A stretch of 64,000 nucleotides of DNA from M3007 sp037445225 (GCA_037445225.1 JBBIKW010000006.1:1-64000), one strand, 5' to 3'; numbered from the stretch's first letter, positions 6,895 through 16,488 are shown. Made by a program: numbers and translations. Notes: generated from the sequence alone by a model not told the origin.

Positions 6895-8142
6895 ATGCGC
6901 CTTTTTGCGTGCTGTAGTCTTCTTGGGCTGGCGACGCTACTGCCGGGGCAGCCCGACACGGCCTTTACCCTTCCGCCCGAGGTGCTTTCCGACACCAACG
7001 TGTGGGTTCGCCGCAACGCAGCGATAGAGCGCGTAGCCCTTTCCGCTACGCGTTCGGTGGAGTCGACGGAGGAACTACCTTACAACGTGTGGGTCTTTAC
7101 AGCCCAAGAGATTGCGCGCTACGGTTTTGTCACCTTGGCCGACGTGTTGCGGGTCATACCGGGCGTGCGCGTGTCGCAGCCCGGCACCGCGCTTGAAGGC
7201 GAGACCTTTCTCGTGCGCGGCTTGCGCGGCAATACCTATTCAAAAGTGCTCATCAACGATGTGCCGATACGACCTTCGGCCGCTCCCGGCATGCCTATTG
7301 GCGCGCAATTGCCCTTGAGCCAATGCGAACGCATCGAGGTGCTTTTGGAACCGGCCTCGGCCATCTACGGCGATGGAGCCTGTGTGGCAGTTATCAACCT
7401 CGTCTTGAAAGAAAGCGAGCGCCCCATATACACGCGCGCAGACCTTTCTCTGGGCAACTATGGGTTCAATCGCTTGGATTTATCGTTGGGCGGCAGGTTG
7501 TTTCAAGGCAAAAACAGCTTTCGCTTTAGCCTATACGGCAGCAGTACGGTGCGGGAAGCGACAGATTACTACTACGACACTCGGCTATTTGCTCCGCACA
7601 ACTACATGCCCTTTGGGCTCGACACCTCGGTGCTGCCGCTGCTGCCCAACTATCGCCCTAATACGCTGGGCGACTCGGTGACGCGCATCGCTGCCCTTCC
7701 GCACGAAAGTCGCCTGTTGGGGCTGCACTTTACTTGGCGCGGCCTCCGCTTTCAGTATCACCGAATGACCCGCTCCGAACACAGCAGCTTAGGGCTTAGT
7801 CCGCTGGCGGCCTCGTATGCCAATCCGTCCAACCGAGTGGCGGAGCAGATAGAGGCTTTTGCGGCAAGCATCCAGCGCACCTATCGGCATCTAACTACGG
7901 CACACCTATTGTCGGTGGTTCGCTACTCGGTGCAGGGTGCCTCGTCGTTTGCTCCGGTGTTCGACGGGCTCAGTGCAGCGCTGTATGTTGTGGAGGAGCC
8001 CTCCGACGAGGCGGAGCGCCGCCAGCGCATCCAGGCGTTAGTTCGGCGCTATGCCGACGAGGAGCGCTATATGGTAGCTAATGCGTTGGACGCGCGCTTG
8101 GAGTCGCGCCTGCAGGCCGTATGGGGGGGCGCCTGCGCATAG
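6895..8142 (+). CDS. TonB-dependent receptor, N-terminal part (frameshifted)
   Basis: 415 residues up to an early stop. A signal peptide (MRLFACCSLLGLATLLPG) is followed by a complete plug domain. It has VALSATRSVESTEELPYNVWVFT, then LADVLRVIPGVRVSQPG, FLVRGLRGNTYSKVLINDVP and RIEVLLEPASAIYGDGACVAVINLVLK, all classic features. Early barrel strands come after that. The frame ends shortly after a run of seven G at 8123-8129 and continues in the next frame at 8121. With one extra G the two halves join smoothly (RLQAVWGG then RLRIDAGLQ). The intact protein would be an outer-membrane transporter of siderophore, vitamin or glycan type; the substrate is unknown. No SusD partner is nearby. Confidence 0.85.
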   Translation: MRLFACCSLLGLATLLPGQPDTAFTLPPEVLSDTNVWVRRNAAIERVALSATRSVESTEELPYNVWVFTAQEIARYGFVTLADVLRVIPGVRVSQPGTALEGETFLVRGLRGNTYSKVLINDVPIRPSAAPGMPIGAQLPLSQCERIEVLLEPASAIYGDGACVAVINLVLKESERPIYTRADLSLGNYGFNRLDLSLGGRLFQGKNSFRFSLYGSSTVREATDYYYDTRLFAPHNYMPFGLDTSVLPLLPNYRPNTLGDSVTRIAALPHESRLLGLHFTWRGLRFQYHRMTRSEHSSLGLSPLAASYANPSNRVAEQIEAFAASIQRTYRHLTTAHLLSVVRYSVQGASSFAPVFDGLSAALYVVEEPSDEAERRQRIQALVRRYADEERYMVANALDARLESRLQAVWGGACA

Positions 8143-9227
8143 ACGCCGGCTTACAGACAAATGCCGCTATCGGCGTACCGCCTATGGGCTACTTCCGAAC
8201 GCCCGTCTCCAGCTCTCTGGGCGGCAGCATGGACCCGCCCATAGGCCAGCCCTTTCCCGTGGGCAGCCAGACTACTCTCGATGCCAACCTGTTCGCGCAG
8301 GGCATCTGGCAAACGCCGCGCACCTTTTTGTCTGGAGGACTTGCCGTGCAGCTGACCTTAGAAGCACCTACCCTAGTCGCACCGCGCTTAGCCTTTCGCC
8401 ATGCTGTGGACAGCACCAAGTGGGTACGACTGAGCTATGCGGAGGGTTTTCAACGCCCGTTGCCCTTTCGCGCAGCCCACACCTATCGATTGGATAGCGC
8501 CCTAAACGCCCGCCCACTTATCGCCGATGGCGAGCGAGTGGGTCTTGCCGAGCGCGTGCGCTCGACCGAAGTGGGCATCGGCTTTCGCCCTAAGTGGTTG
8601 TCTGCTGAAGTGTCGGCCTTTTACCAAGAGGCTCACCAGCTGGCTCGAGATGGCGCTTTGAGGCAAACTTCAGCGGGTTGGTATTACGGCTTCCAGACAA
8701 CTCCGGGATTGGGCCTGCGCCTTTGGGGCGTTCAATGTGTGCTCAGCCGAGATTTTTTCCATTCACCTGCTTACCGGGAAGAGTTGGGCAAAAATCAAGT
8801 GGGCGTACATGCATCCTATGCCTTCCAATACAGCCGAGGACAGGAATGGGTAGACGACGAGCGTCTCCTCCTGTCCGACGTGCGCAACTATCCGCGTCGG
8901 CTCACCCAGGTGCGCCTGCTGTTTTTCGGCCGAAAGTGGGAGCTTTCCCTCCTCTATCTGCGAAGCGCTACCATCCTCAGCGGTGCAGCAGCTTATCCCG
9001 CGCTCTATCGGCGCGCCATAACGCCAACCGCCCAGCCCAACTACGCCACGGTAGACGTGGGCTTTCGCCTGTTTTTAAGCGACTATTTCTCCGCCTACCT
9101 AGACATACGCAACCTTTTTAACCGCCGCTATGCCGGTATAGATGCGACCCAGACGCCGAACGACTTATTGTACAACCCACAGCCGCGCCAGCTGCTGCGG
9201 GTAGGCATTAGCTATGTGCTCGACTGA
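8121..9227 (+). CDS. TonB-dependent receptor, C-terminal beta-barrel part (frameshifted)
   Basis: 368 residues, the continuation of the receptor in the +1-shifted frame. The sequence is made of alternating aromatic and polar barrel strands (LAFRHAVDSTKWVRLSYAEG, then EVGIGFRPKWLSAEVSAFYQ) and ends with NLFNRRYAGIDA and LLRVGISYVLD, a normal receptor C-terminus. The ATG at 8121 is formed by the overlap with the G7 tract and is probably not a real start. This half alone lacks a signal peptide and plug. It overlaps the convergent HMG-CoA reductase gene by 16 nt. Confidence 0.85.
   Translation: MGGRLRIDAGLQTNAAIGVPPMGYFRTPVSSSLGGSMDPPIGQPFPVGSQTTLDANLFAQGIWQTPRTFLSGGLAVQLTLEAPTLVAPRLAFRHAVDSTKWVRLSYAEGFQRPLPFRAAHTYRLDSALNARPLIADGERVGLAERVRSTEVGIGFRPKWLSAEVSAFYQEAHQLARDGALRQTSAGWYYGFQTTPGLGLRLWGVQCVLSRDFFHSPAYREELGKNQVGVHASYAFQYSRGQEWVDDERLLLSDVRNYPRRLTQVRLLFFGRKWELSLLYLRSATILSGAAAYPALYRRAITPTAQPNYATVDVGFRLFLSDYFSAYLDIRNLFNRRYAGIDATQTPNDLLYNPQPRQLLRVGISYVLD
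8123..8129 (+). other. G7 homopolymer at the receptor frameshift
   Basis: Seven consecutive G exactly where the two receptor frames meet. Eight G would restore one reading frame of about 777 codons. Possible causes are slipped-strand phase variation, a fixed mutation or a sequencing/assembly error. Confidence 0.8.
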
Positions 9228-10555
9228 GAAGAGACGGCGCGCAATCCTTCTATGAAATTTCGCACGGCGCTAAAGCTCACTGTTTTTCCGCAGAAATATC
9301 TGTGAGCGGCCTCGCTCTCGGTCTCGTTAGCGCCTAAGTGGCGCAAGATGTTGTTGAGGTGCATGCGCATGTGGCCGTTTTGGATGCCGGTGGTCACCAG
9401 CGAACGCACGGCAGCAAAGTTTTGGGCCAAGCCCACCGAGGCGATAATTGCCATCAGCTCCGATGCCGTAGGGTTGCCCAACAGCTCTAAAGCCTGTTTG
9501 GCCATGGGGTGAAGGGAGGTGAGCCCTCCTACGGTGCCGATGGCTAAAGGCACCTCCAGCTCGAAGCGGAACAGCCCATTGCACACTTGGGCACGACTAA
9601 GGCTGCGGTACTGCCCGCTTCGGCAGGCGTAAGCATGGCCGCACGCCTCCACCGCGCGGAAATCGTTTCCAGTAGCGATTACCACGGCATCGATGCCGTT
9701 AAAGATACCTTTATTATGGGTGACGGCCCTGTGTGGGTCTATCTCTGCAATACGGACGGCAGTACAGAAGCGCTCGACAGCCGCGTGGCCGGGCAAGCCG
9801 GCGCTTTGGGCCAAATCTTCGAGCTCCTCTACTGGGCATTCCACCCAAGCGCGCACCAAACAGTTGGGCGTATAGTTGGAAAGGATGCACATGATGACCT
9901 CTACGTCGCGCTCGGCATCGCTTAGCAAAGGCGTGGTTTCCACAAAATCTTCCAAGCGCTCGCCCATGCGTTCCAGCACCGAATTGATAAAGTTGGCGCC
10001 CATGCTGTCGCACGTCTCAAACGAGACGAGCATCTGGTAGTAGTTGGGCTCTCGGTCCGTAAAGTCCACGAGCTGCATTCCTAAGATGCCGCCGCCGCGT
10101 TGTCGCATGTTTCGAGTTAGGTCGTCGCAGCTGCTGATCAAATGCTCTTGGAGGGCTGGGAGCAGCTGGCCGAGCCGCTTCGGACAGCCCGACCATCGAA
10201 AGTGTACTTGCCCTAATTTGACCGTCCCTAAGATCTGGGTGCGGAAGCCGCCGCGCTCTAACCAAAAGCGTGCTGCACTGGAGGCCGCCGCCACAACGCT
10301 GCTTTCTTCGATGACCATGGGTACGGCATACACTTTCCCGTCGATGAGAAAGTTGGGCGCTACGCTAAAAGGAAGCGTGTAGTTGCTGATGGCATTTTCG
10401 GTAAAGCCATCGATGATCTTTTGCTCTTCTTCGGCGCGATGCCAGGAAGTGAACGCCTGTTTGGCCGCCTGAGGGTCGGCAAAAAAGTGCTGCGTCACCC
10501 AGTCGATCTTTTGCGCCTTGCTCCATTTTGAAAAGCCGGTAACTGTTTTAGCCAT
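9212..10555 (-). CDS. mvaA: Hydroxymethylglutaryl-CoA reductase, class II (degradative type)
   Basis: 447 residues. It interconverts HMG-CoA and mevalonate. In Bacteroidota this class II enzyme normally serves the mevalonate route to isoprenoids. Catalytic landmarks are present: TENAISNY (Glu), HNKGIFNGID (Lys), ATGNDFRAVE (Asp) and the C-terminal GIQNGHMRMHL with the catalytic His. The FLIDGKVYAVPMVIEESSVV and GTVGGL segments are also typical. Length is slightly above the usual 430. No other mevalonate genes are seen in the window. The 3' end overlaps the receptor gene on the other strand. Confidence 0.93.
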   Translation of the reverse strand: MAKTVTGFSKWSKAQKIDWVTQHFFADPQAAKQAFTSWHRAEEEQKIIDGFTENAISNYTLPFSVAPNFLIDGKVYAVPMVIEESSVVAAASSAARFWLERGGFRTQILGTVKLGQVHFRWSGCPKRLGQLLPALQEHLISSCDDLTRNMRQRGGGILGMQLVDFTDREPNYYQMLVSFETCDSMGANFINSVLERMGERLEDFVETTPLLSDAERDVEVIMCILSNYTPNCLVRAWVECPVEELEDLAQSAGLPGHAAVERFCTAVRIAEIDPHRAVTHNKGIFNGIDAVVIATGNDFRAVEACGHAYACRSGQYRSLSRAQVCNGLFRFELEVPLAIGTVGGLTSLHPMAKQALELLGNPTASELMAIIASVGLAQNFAAVRSLVTTGIQNGHMRMHLNNILRHLGANETESEAAHRYFCGKTVSFSAVRNFIEGLRAVSSQSST

Positions 10556-10687
10556 AGTAGCCGAGATGCGAGAGGGTTTTGTTTTGATGACCCGTGCCTA
10601 TCCGTCTGCGAAGCAGATAAAAAACTATCGTAGCGCCCAGATGTTCATGTGTGGGTCGCGGGTGTGCACTTAAGAGCGGTAAATGCG

Positions 10688-13078
10688 TCAATATGCCGGA
10701 AAGCGCGCCGGCTCGGCCTCTCGCATTAGGGTATAGACGGCGTCGAAGACATCTTCTGCCTGCGGCTTGCTAAAGTAATCGCCGTCCGGGCCGTATGCTG
10801 GGCGATGGTCGGCGGCAGTGAGTGTTACGGGGGCAGCATCCAAATACCGATAGGCGCCTTGATGCTCGAGCACTTGCTGCATCATGTAGGCGGTAGCGCC
10901 TCCTTGGAAGTCCTCGTCCAAGAAAACGACGCGATTAGTCTTTTGTACCGATTTTAGGCACAGGTAAGGCAAGTCGAAAGGCAAGAGCGTCTGCACGTCG
11001 ACGATCTCTACGGAGATGTCGTGCTGGGCCAACAGGTCGGCAGCCTCATCGGCGACGCGCACACAGGAGCCATAAGTGACGAGTGTGACATCGTCGCCCT
11101 GGCGCACGACCTCGGGTACTCCAAGAGGTACGGTGAAGGTGCCAATATTGTCGGGCAAGCGCTCCTTGAGGCGATAGCCGTTGAGGCATTCCACCACGAT
11201 GGCTGGGTCGTCGCTCTGCAGCAAGGTGTTGTACATGCCGGCGGCTTGGGTCATGTTGCGCGGGACACACAAGTACATGCCCCGCAGAGATCCCAGCATC
11301 ATGCCGATAGGTGAGCCGGAATGCCAGATGCCTACCAGCCTATGGCCGCGCGTTCGGATAATGGCAGGAGCTGCCTGCCGATTGGCTGAGCGCCAGCGCA
11401 GCGTGGCCAAGTCGTCGGAGAGGGCCGGCAGGCCGTAGAGCAAATAGTCTAAATACTGGATTTCCGCAATGGGGCGCAATCCGCGCATGGCCATCCCAAT
11501 GGCCTGCCCCATAATCGTCCATTCGCGGATGCCCGTATCGAAGACGCGCTCGATGCCGTATTTCTGTTGCATGCCCCGCATGCCTTGGTTGACGTCGCCA
11601 ATGTGCCCCACATCTTCTCCAAAGGCAAAGAGTTCGGGATGTCGGGCAAAGTTGGCGTCGAAACAAGCGTTGAGGATTTCGTAGCCGTCTTTTAGGGGAG
11701 CATCTTCAGAGAAGCGAGGCGGCTCGACCGGCACGCGGAGCGCCGAGCGCGGCGTTTGGCTGTAGAGATGGGTTCCGTAACAGCGGCGGCCGTGTTGGGT
11801 TTCGGATTGGACAAATTCCACTAAGGTGCGGTAGGGCGTGCTGTTTTGGCCGGATAAGGCGAATACGGCGCGTCGAGCAATGCGGAGCAGCTCGCTGCGC
11901 AAGGGGTCGCGCATACGGTCGAGTTCAAGAGCTAGGGCGGACAGTGCTGTGGCGCGCGGATGGGCGTCTATAGCCGCCTGCAGCGTTGCCCTCAGGTGTT
12001 TGCGCTGCCGCTCCACTGCATCGTGATAATGGCGGTAGGCGCGATGAGCGGCAGCAGCCACTTCGGTCTTCGCCTCTGCCTGGATGGAAGCGAGCTCCTC
12101 CTCAGTAGCGATGCCGGCCTCTATCATCCATTGAGCCATGCGCCGATTGCAGTCGTACCCCTCTTCGTAAGCCAAGCGCTCGGGCGACTTGTAGCGCCGG
12201 TGGTCGCCCGACGTAGAGTGGCCCAACTGCTGCGTCAGCTCTTCGATATGGAAAAGGGCCGGCCGATGGGTCTGGCGCATGCGGGCGATGGCCTCCGTAT
12301 ACATACGGCACAGGCCAACGTAGTCCCAGCCCTTAGCCGTATAAATATCGATCGCGCCGGAAAACCCAGCAGCCGCTTCGGAGATGCTCTCCTTTACCGT
12401 TTGGTATTTCTTGGGCACAGAAATGCCGTAGCCGTCGTCCCAAACCGATATGGCCAAGGGCACTTGCAAGACGCCGGCGGCGTTGAGAGTCTCCCAAAAG
12501 ATACCTTCTGACGTGGAGGCGTCGCCAATGGTACAAAAGACTACTTCTTCGCCGTTGTTCGAGTGTTGGCCGCATAGCGCCGGGTTTTCTCGAAACTTCT
12601 TTGAGGCAAATGCCAGCCCTAATGCGCGGGCCATCTGCCCACCTGTGGGCGACACATCGGAGGAGATGTTAAATCGGTTTTTTAAGTCCAGCCATCGCCC
12701 GTCTTCTTCGATGAAGGGCGTAGCAAAGTGGCAGTTCATCTGGCGCCCCTGCGAGAAAGGGTCATTTTCCGGGTCGCCGTACAGCTGGCCGAAAAATTCT
12801 TCCAAGGTCATGAGCTCCAACGCTAGCATGAGGGTCTGGTCGCGATAATACCCCGCGCGGAAGTCTCCCTTGCGCCATGCCTTAGCCATGGCGACTTGCG
12901 CCACCTCTTTGCCGTCGCCGATAATCCCAAAGTTGGCCTTTCCTATGAGCACCTCTTTTCGGGCCAAAATGCTGGCCTCGCGGCTGAGGCAGCAGATGCG
13001 GTAATCGCGCAGCACTTCTTGCCGATAGGCATCAGAAACAGCAGAGGCGGACGGAGTAGCAGCTTTTGACTTGACCAT
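10688..13078 (-). CDS. 2-oxo acid dehydrogenase E1, fused alpha and beta subunits
   Basis: 796 residues. This is a thiamine-diphosphate-dependent E1 that decarboxylates a 2-oxo acid and acylates the lipoyl group of an E2. The alpha part (about 1-400) has the ThDP motif starting GDASTSEGIFW and ending in ...N-A-A-G, and NCHFATPF. The beta part (about 460-796) has FAFGEDVGHIGDVNQGMRGM, EIQYLDYLLYG and VTYGSCVRVADEAADLL. The fusion is typical of Bacteroidota, where it is annotated as branched-chain or general E1; pyruvate is less likely but not excluded. ATG at 13078 is chosen because the -7 box at 13148-13155 would lie inside the longer frame. A candidate E2 is at 52465, unlinked. Confidence 0.88.
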   Translation of the reverse strand: MVKSKAATPSASAVSDAYRQEVLRDYRICCLSREASILARKEVLIGKANFGIIGDGKEVAQVAMAKAWRKGDFRAGYYRDQTLMLALELMTLEEFFGQLYGDPENDPFSQGRQMNCHFATPFIEEDGRWLDLKNRFNISSDVSPTGGQMARALGLAFASKKFRENPALCGQHSNNGEEVVFCTIGDASTSEGIFWETLNAAGVLQVPLAISVWDDGYGISVPKKYQTVKESISEAAAGFSGAIDIYTAKGWDYVGLCRMYTEAIARMRQTHRPALFHIEELTQQLGHSTSGDHRRYKSPERLAYEEGYDCNRRMAQWMIEAGIATEEELASIQAEAKTEVAAAAHRAYRHYHDAVERQRKHLRATLQAAIDAHPRATALSALALELDRMRDPLRSELLRIARRAVFALSGQNSTPYRTLVEFVQSETQHGRRCYGTHLYSQTPRSALRVPVEPPRFSEDAPLKDGYEILNACFDANFARHPELFAFGEDVGHIGDVNQGMRGMQQKYGIERVFDTGIREWTIMGQAIGMAMRGLRPIAEIQYLDYLLYGLPALSDDLATLRWRSANRQAAPAIIRTRGHRLVGIWHSGSPIGMMLGSLRGMYLCVPRNMTQAAGMYNTLLQSDDPAIVVECLNGYRLKERLPDNIGTFTVPLGVPEVVRQGDDVTLVTYGSCVRVADEAADLLAQHDISVEIVDVQTLLPFDLPYLCLKSVQKTNRVVFLDEDFQGGATAYMMQQVLEHQGAYRYLDAAPVTLTAADHRPAYGPDGDYFSKPQAEDVFDAVYTLMREAEPARFPAY

Positions 13079-13147
13079 GGCTTGTGTTCGATATCGACTG
13101 GCAGATGGGGCAGAGTGTGCTGGCAACAGCGCCAAAAGAGTGCGGCG

Positions 13148-13155
13148 CAAATCTA
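13148..13155 (-). promoter_or_regulatory. -7 box for the E1 gene
   Basis: TAGATTTG on the minus strand, exact TAnnTTTG, about 70 nt upstream of ATG 13078. Confidence 0.5.
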
Positions 13156-13208
13156 CAGCTTTTGGCTGTGCTCCCCGTCCAGAGGTAAGTCCCGAAAGAG
13201 CAGAGGAA

Positions 13209-15509
13209 TTACTCTACGACGATTTCATCGACCATCAGCCAAGTCTTGCCCTTATCTGCTGGAGCTGGGCCATAGCTCTGTAGGTGTATTTTCAGGTAGC
13301 GGCAGGCAGCGCCGTTGAGCGAAAACTGCACACTTTCGATCCGATTGCCCACCAACTTTTCTACCTCGATGGCCTTCTTGCCTACCGACGTGAAGGTTGT
13401 ACCGTCGTTGGAAATGAGCACTTCGATGCTGCGCGGCGGATACACTAAAGCGGCCGTGCTCACCAGAAACTGAAGGCTAACGCGCTGAAGAACAGTAGGG
13501 CTTTCCAAATCGATGACGGGGTCTAAATCTTGTCCTTGGACGCCTACCCAATGGGTCCAGGAGCGCAACGCGCCAAAGGCGCCGTTGGTCAGGGCGTACT
13601 TCTCTCCTCCGGAGTACTGCGAAGGCCAGGTACCCGACAGGGTATAAGTCTTGCCCAAGGCTTTGTGTACGGCATAGCGCACTTCGAGCACCCTGCCCGG
13701 AAACCTTCCATCGACCAGGGCAGCGGCCTTGACAGTAGTAGTTTTGCTCAAAGGTATAGGCGAATACATGCCTGGGCTGGTCGGCTTGGGGTCGGTACCG
13801 TCCAACGTGTATTTGATTTGCGCTTGCGGGTCATTTGTGTAGAGCGAGACATAGCCGCCGGCGAAGCTCGACTTCACGTCGTAATAGCTGCGCGCGTAAT
13901 TTACCCCCATGTTTTCCATAAATCGGAAATGGGTGCGCAATCGGCGGATGAAATCGGTGCGCGAGCGCTTGTTGGCGGGCGTCCAGAGCACTTCAGAGAG
14001 CGCGCAAGCGCGCGGGAAGGCCATGTACTCCACCTGTTGAGGCGTAGGCATGTACTCCGTCCACACATTGCCCTGAGCGCCTAAGATGCGCTGCGCTTCG
14101 TCGCTGCTCAGCTCTGCCGGTACCGGCTCGTAGTCGTACACCCGCTGCAGAGGGATGAAACCGCCAATGGCCAACGGTTCCTGTGCCGGGTCGCTCTGGT
14201 AGTAATCGAAGTAGCAATATGAGGTGGGCGACATGATGGCGTTTTGACCCGCTTTTACGGCAGCAATGCCGCCGTCGGTGCCTCGCCAGCTCATGACCGT
14301 GACGCCTGCGGGCACCCCCCCTTCGAGGATTTCATCCCAACCGATGAGTTTTTTGCCGTGGCGACTTAGGATTTGCCCAACGCGGCGGATGAAGTAGCTT
14401 TGAAGCGCGTATTCGTCTTTGAGCTTTTCGGCGGCGATGCGCTTCTGGCACTTAGGGCAGGTCTTCCAGCGCGTTTTAGGACACTCGTCGCCACCGATGT
14501 GAATGTACTCACCGGGAAAGAGCGCACACACCTCTTCGAGTACGCTGGCGAGAAACTCAAACGTCTTCTCGTTGCCGGCACAAAAGACATCTTCAAAGAC
14601 GCCCCAGCTCTTGGCTACTTCATAAGGCCCGCCGGCACAGCCCAGTTCCGGGTAGGCAGCCAAGGCGGCTAAGGCGTGGCCTGGCATTTCGATTTCCGGA
14701 ACGATGGTGACAAAGCGTCGGCGCGCATGCTCGACGATCTGGCGCACCTCGTCTTGAGTATAATAGCCGCAATACGGTTTGCCGTCGAAGCGCGGCGGCG
14801 CATCGGTGGCGTGCCCCACGAGGGTCTCGTTTCGGCAGCCGCCCACTTGATGTAGGCGGGGATACCGCTTGATTTCGATGCGCCAGCCTTGATCATCGGT
14901 CAGGTGCCAGTGAAAGCGGTTGAATTTGTGTAGGGCCAGCAGGTCGATGTAGCGTTTGATGAAGTCTACCGAAAAGAAGTGGCGGCTCACGTCCAAGTGC
15001 ATGCCGCGGTAAGGGAAGCGCGGGTAGTCGGTGATGATGCAAGCAGCTGCTGTCCAGGAGGAGTCTCGAAGGGGCGTAGGGCTACCCATGTTTGGGCCAA
15101 ACATTTGGCGCAGGGTTTGAGCCCCGTAGAAAGCGCCAGCAGCGGTGCGCGCGCGGATGGCGACGAAGGAAGGCATGATTTCCAACTGGTACCCTTCGCT
15201 CTGCTCGATGCGCTCGTCGGGGATGAAGTAGATGCCGTTCTCGCGCAAGTCGGAGGGGGTCGTTCGGTAGGGCAGACCCGTCAGGGCATACCCCGTAGCT
15301 GCTTGGGCCACCTCCATGAAGTACTGAGCCGCCGTCGCCCAGTCGGCTTTGCCGTCGGGAAAATGCACGCGCGTAGTGGGCAGGAGCGTGAATTTGCCCT
15401 CGCGGACATATGCCTGCACCGGTTGCGGAACAACGGTAACTACTGTGCTTACCTGGGCAAACAGCGCAAAACAGCAGGAAATCATCGCCAATGTAACAGC
15501 CAATCGCAT
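13209..15509 (-). CDS. Beta-N-acetylhexosaminidase, GH20
   Basis: 766 residues with a signal peptide (MRLAVTLAMISCCFALFAQ). It removes terminal GlcNAc or GalNAc from glycans, chitin or peptidoglycan fragments. An N-terminal GH20b-like domain is followed by the catalytic barrel, with RGMHLDVSRHFF, HWHLTDDQGWRIEIKRYP and the catalytic Asp-Glu pair in HIGGDECPKTRW (about residue 335). After about 520 come a chitobiase/Fn3-like domain (IKYTLDGTDPKPTSPGMY) and an F5/8-type C (discoidin) carbohydrate-binding domain to the end (VSLQFLVSTAALVYPPRSIE). It starts 12 nt after the stop of the lytic-transglycosylase-like gene, so the two form an operon. Confidence 0.93.
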   Translation of the reverse strand: MRLAVTLAMISCCFALFAQVSTVVTVVPQPVQAYVREGKFTLLPTTRVHFPDGKADWATAAQYFMEVAQAATGYALTGLPYRTTPSDLRENGIYFIPDERIEQSEGYQLEIMPSFVAIRARTAAGAFYGAQTLRQMFGPNMGSPTPLRDSSWTAAACIITDYPRFPYRGMHLDVSRHFFSVDFIKRYIDLLALHKFNRFHWHLTDDQGWRIEIKRYPRLHQVGGCRNETLVGHATDAPPRFDGKPYCGYYTQDEVRQIVEHARRRFVTIVPEIEMPGHALAALAAYPELGCAGGPYEVAKSWGVFEDVFCAGNEKTFEFLASVLEEVCALFPGEYIHIGGDECPKTRWKTCPKCQKRIAAEKLKDEYALQSYFIRRVGQILSRHGKKLIGWDEILEGGVPAGVTVMSWRGTDGGIAAVKAGQNAIMSPTSYCYFDYYQSDPAQEPLAIGGFIPLQRVYDYEPVPAELSSDEAQRILGAQGNVWTEYMPTPQQVEYMAFPRACALSEVLWTPANKRSRTDFIRRLRTHFRFMENMGVNYARSYYDVKSSFAGGYVSLYTNDPQAQIKYTLDGTDPKPTSPGMYSPIPLSKTTTVKAAALVDGRFPGRVLEVRYAVHKALGKTYTLSGTWPSQYSGGEKYALTNGAFGALRSWTHWVGVQGQDLDPVIDLESPTVLQRVSLQFLVSTAALVYPPRSIEVLISNDGTTFTSVGKKAIEVEKLVGNRIESVQFSLNGAACRYLKIHLQSYGPAPADKGKTWLMVDEIVVE

Positions 15510-15521
15510 AGTTTTGAAATT

Positions 15522-16472
15522 TTATTCGCGTATGTAGGTGGCAAAAAGCCGCCGCTTTTTTGCTTCTAAGGCCAAATAGATCTCCCAGACAGTGATGCGC
15601 CCGTCACGGGCCGAGTACTTATGGAATATCTGCTGCCGCCCATCGGGCGTTTGGTCAACGTACCAACCGTCGAGCCCGGCGTTTTTGTAATAGCTGGGAT
15701 TATCTCGGCCGGCGTACACCACTTGGTGATGGGCTGCACCGATGAAGGCGGGGGCAAACAGCGCCAAATACAGGTCGATGGTGTTGTGTAAGGGGCGACG
15801 TCCGGCTTGCTCATAGCGGCGGCAAAGGTACTGCTCGGTGAGATCCATCATGAAGACAACATCTCGCTGCTGGCAAGCGCGAAGCACATCGTCAAAATGT
15901 ACCGGTCGTCCTCGGTAGGTTAAGCCGTTCAGTCCTGCGCGCGTGAATTGTATCCAGCCGGCAGCCATGCCATCTGTGCGCACCTTGAACGGATGGAGGC
16001 CGCACTCTAAGTAGGCCGCCTCGTAAATAGCTAGCGGTATGGAGGCCACCTTTTCAGCCATTTCGCGGGTGCGCTGCACCACTATTACATGCTCGTAAGG
16101 GTCGGTGTGACGCCGCAGTTCCTCTTCAAACAGGGCTACCTGATGCGCCTCGCTCAGATGCGCGTAGTCTTCCAAAAATACCGGCGTCATATAGCGCTGC
16201 TCTATCTCCTGCAGCATATCGGTGAGCCAGCTGCTGCACGCCCATAACACTGTGCCCACGGCCAGTACAGCGAGCAGCCCTGTCCAACTCCATCCCAGCA
16301 GTCGGCGCTCTGCCTGCCGAAGGCCGCGCCACAGCGTCTGAACGGCCCATTTTACAGCGCGAAAAGCGATCCATATCGCCGCCGTCAGCAGTACACTGGC
16401 TATCCACCGCACCCACGCGTCTTGCGACAGCAGGTACTGTAGAAAATCCAGCAGGGCTTTCACATCGCTCAT
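15522..16472 (-). CDS. Membrane-anchored SLT/lysozyme-like protein (putative lytic transglycosylase)
   Basis: 316 residues from ATG 16472, chosen because a -7 box lies 8 nt upstream and the longer frame has no family support. Two hydrophobic segments (about 22-38 and 62-80) precede an exported domain. Residues 152-180 read like the soluble lytic transglycosylase core: YLECGLHP (Glu156), then GMAAGWIQFT, which parallels the family pattern ESgfxPxxxSxxGAxGLmQfm. Further family-like phrases are GLTYRGRPVHFDDVL and NTIDLYLALFAPAFIGAAHH. It likely cleaves peptidoglycan strands; this is motif-based inference. It is first gene of a two-gene operon with the GH20 hexosaminidase and divergent from the AMP nucleosidase gene. 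Confidence 0.68.
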   Translation of the reverse strand: MSDVKALLDFLQYLLSQDAWVRWIASVLLTAAIWIAFRAVKWAVQTLWRGLRQAERRLLGWSWTGLLAVLAVGTVLWACSSWLTDMLQEIEQRYMTPVFLEDYAHLSEAHQVALFEEELRRHTDPYEHVIVVQRTREMAEKVASIPLAIYEAAYLECGLHPFKVRTDGMAAGWIQFTRAGLNGLTYRGRPVHFDDVLRACQQRDVVFMMDLTEQYLCRRYEQAGRRPLHNTIDLYLALFAPAFIGAAHHQVVYAGRDNPSYYKNAGLDGWYVDQTPDGRQQIFHKYSARDGRITVWEIYLALEAKKRRLFATYIRE

Positions 16473-16480
16473 GAACGCCG

Positions 16481-16488
16481 CAAAAATA
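16481..16488 (-). promoter_or_regulatory. -7 box abutting the SLT-like start
   Basis: TATTTTTG on the minus strand, exact TAnnTTTG, ending 8 nt before the ATG at 16472. It implies a leader of only a few nucleotides. Confidence 0.45.

Noticed and set aside
10600..10625. TCTGC-GAA-GCAGA hairpin near a run of A after the E1 gene
   Set aside because: On the relevant strand the T-run precedes the hairpin, so it is not a terminator.
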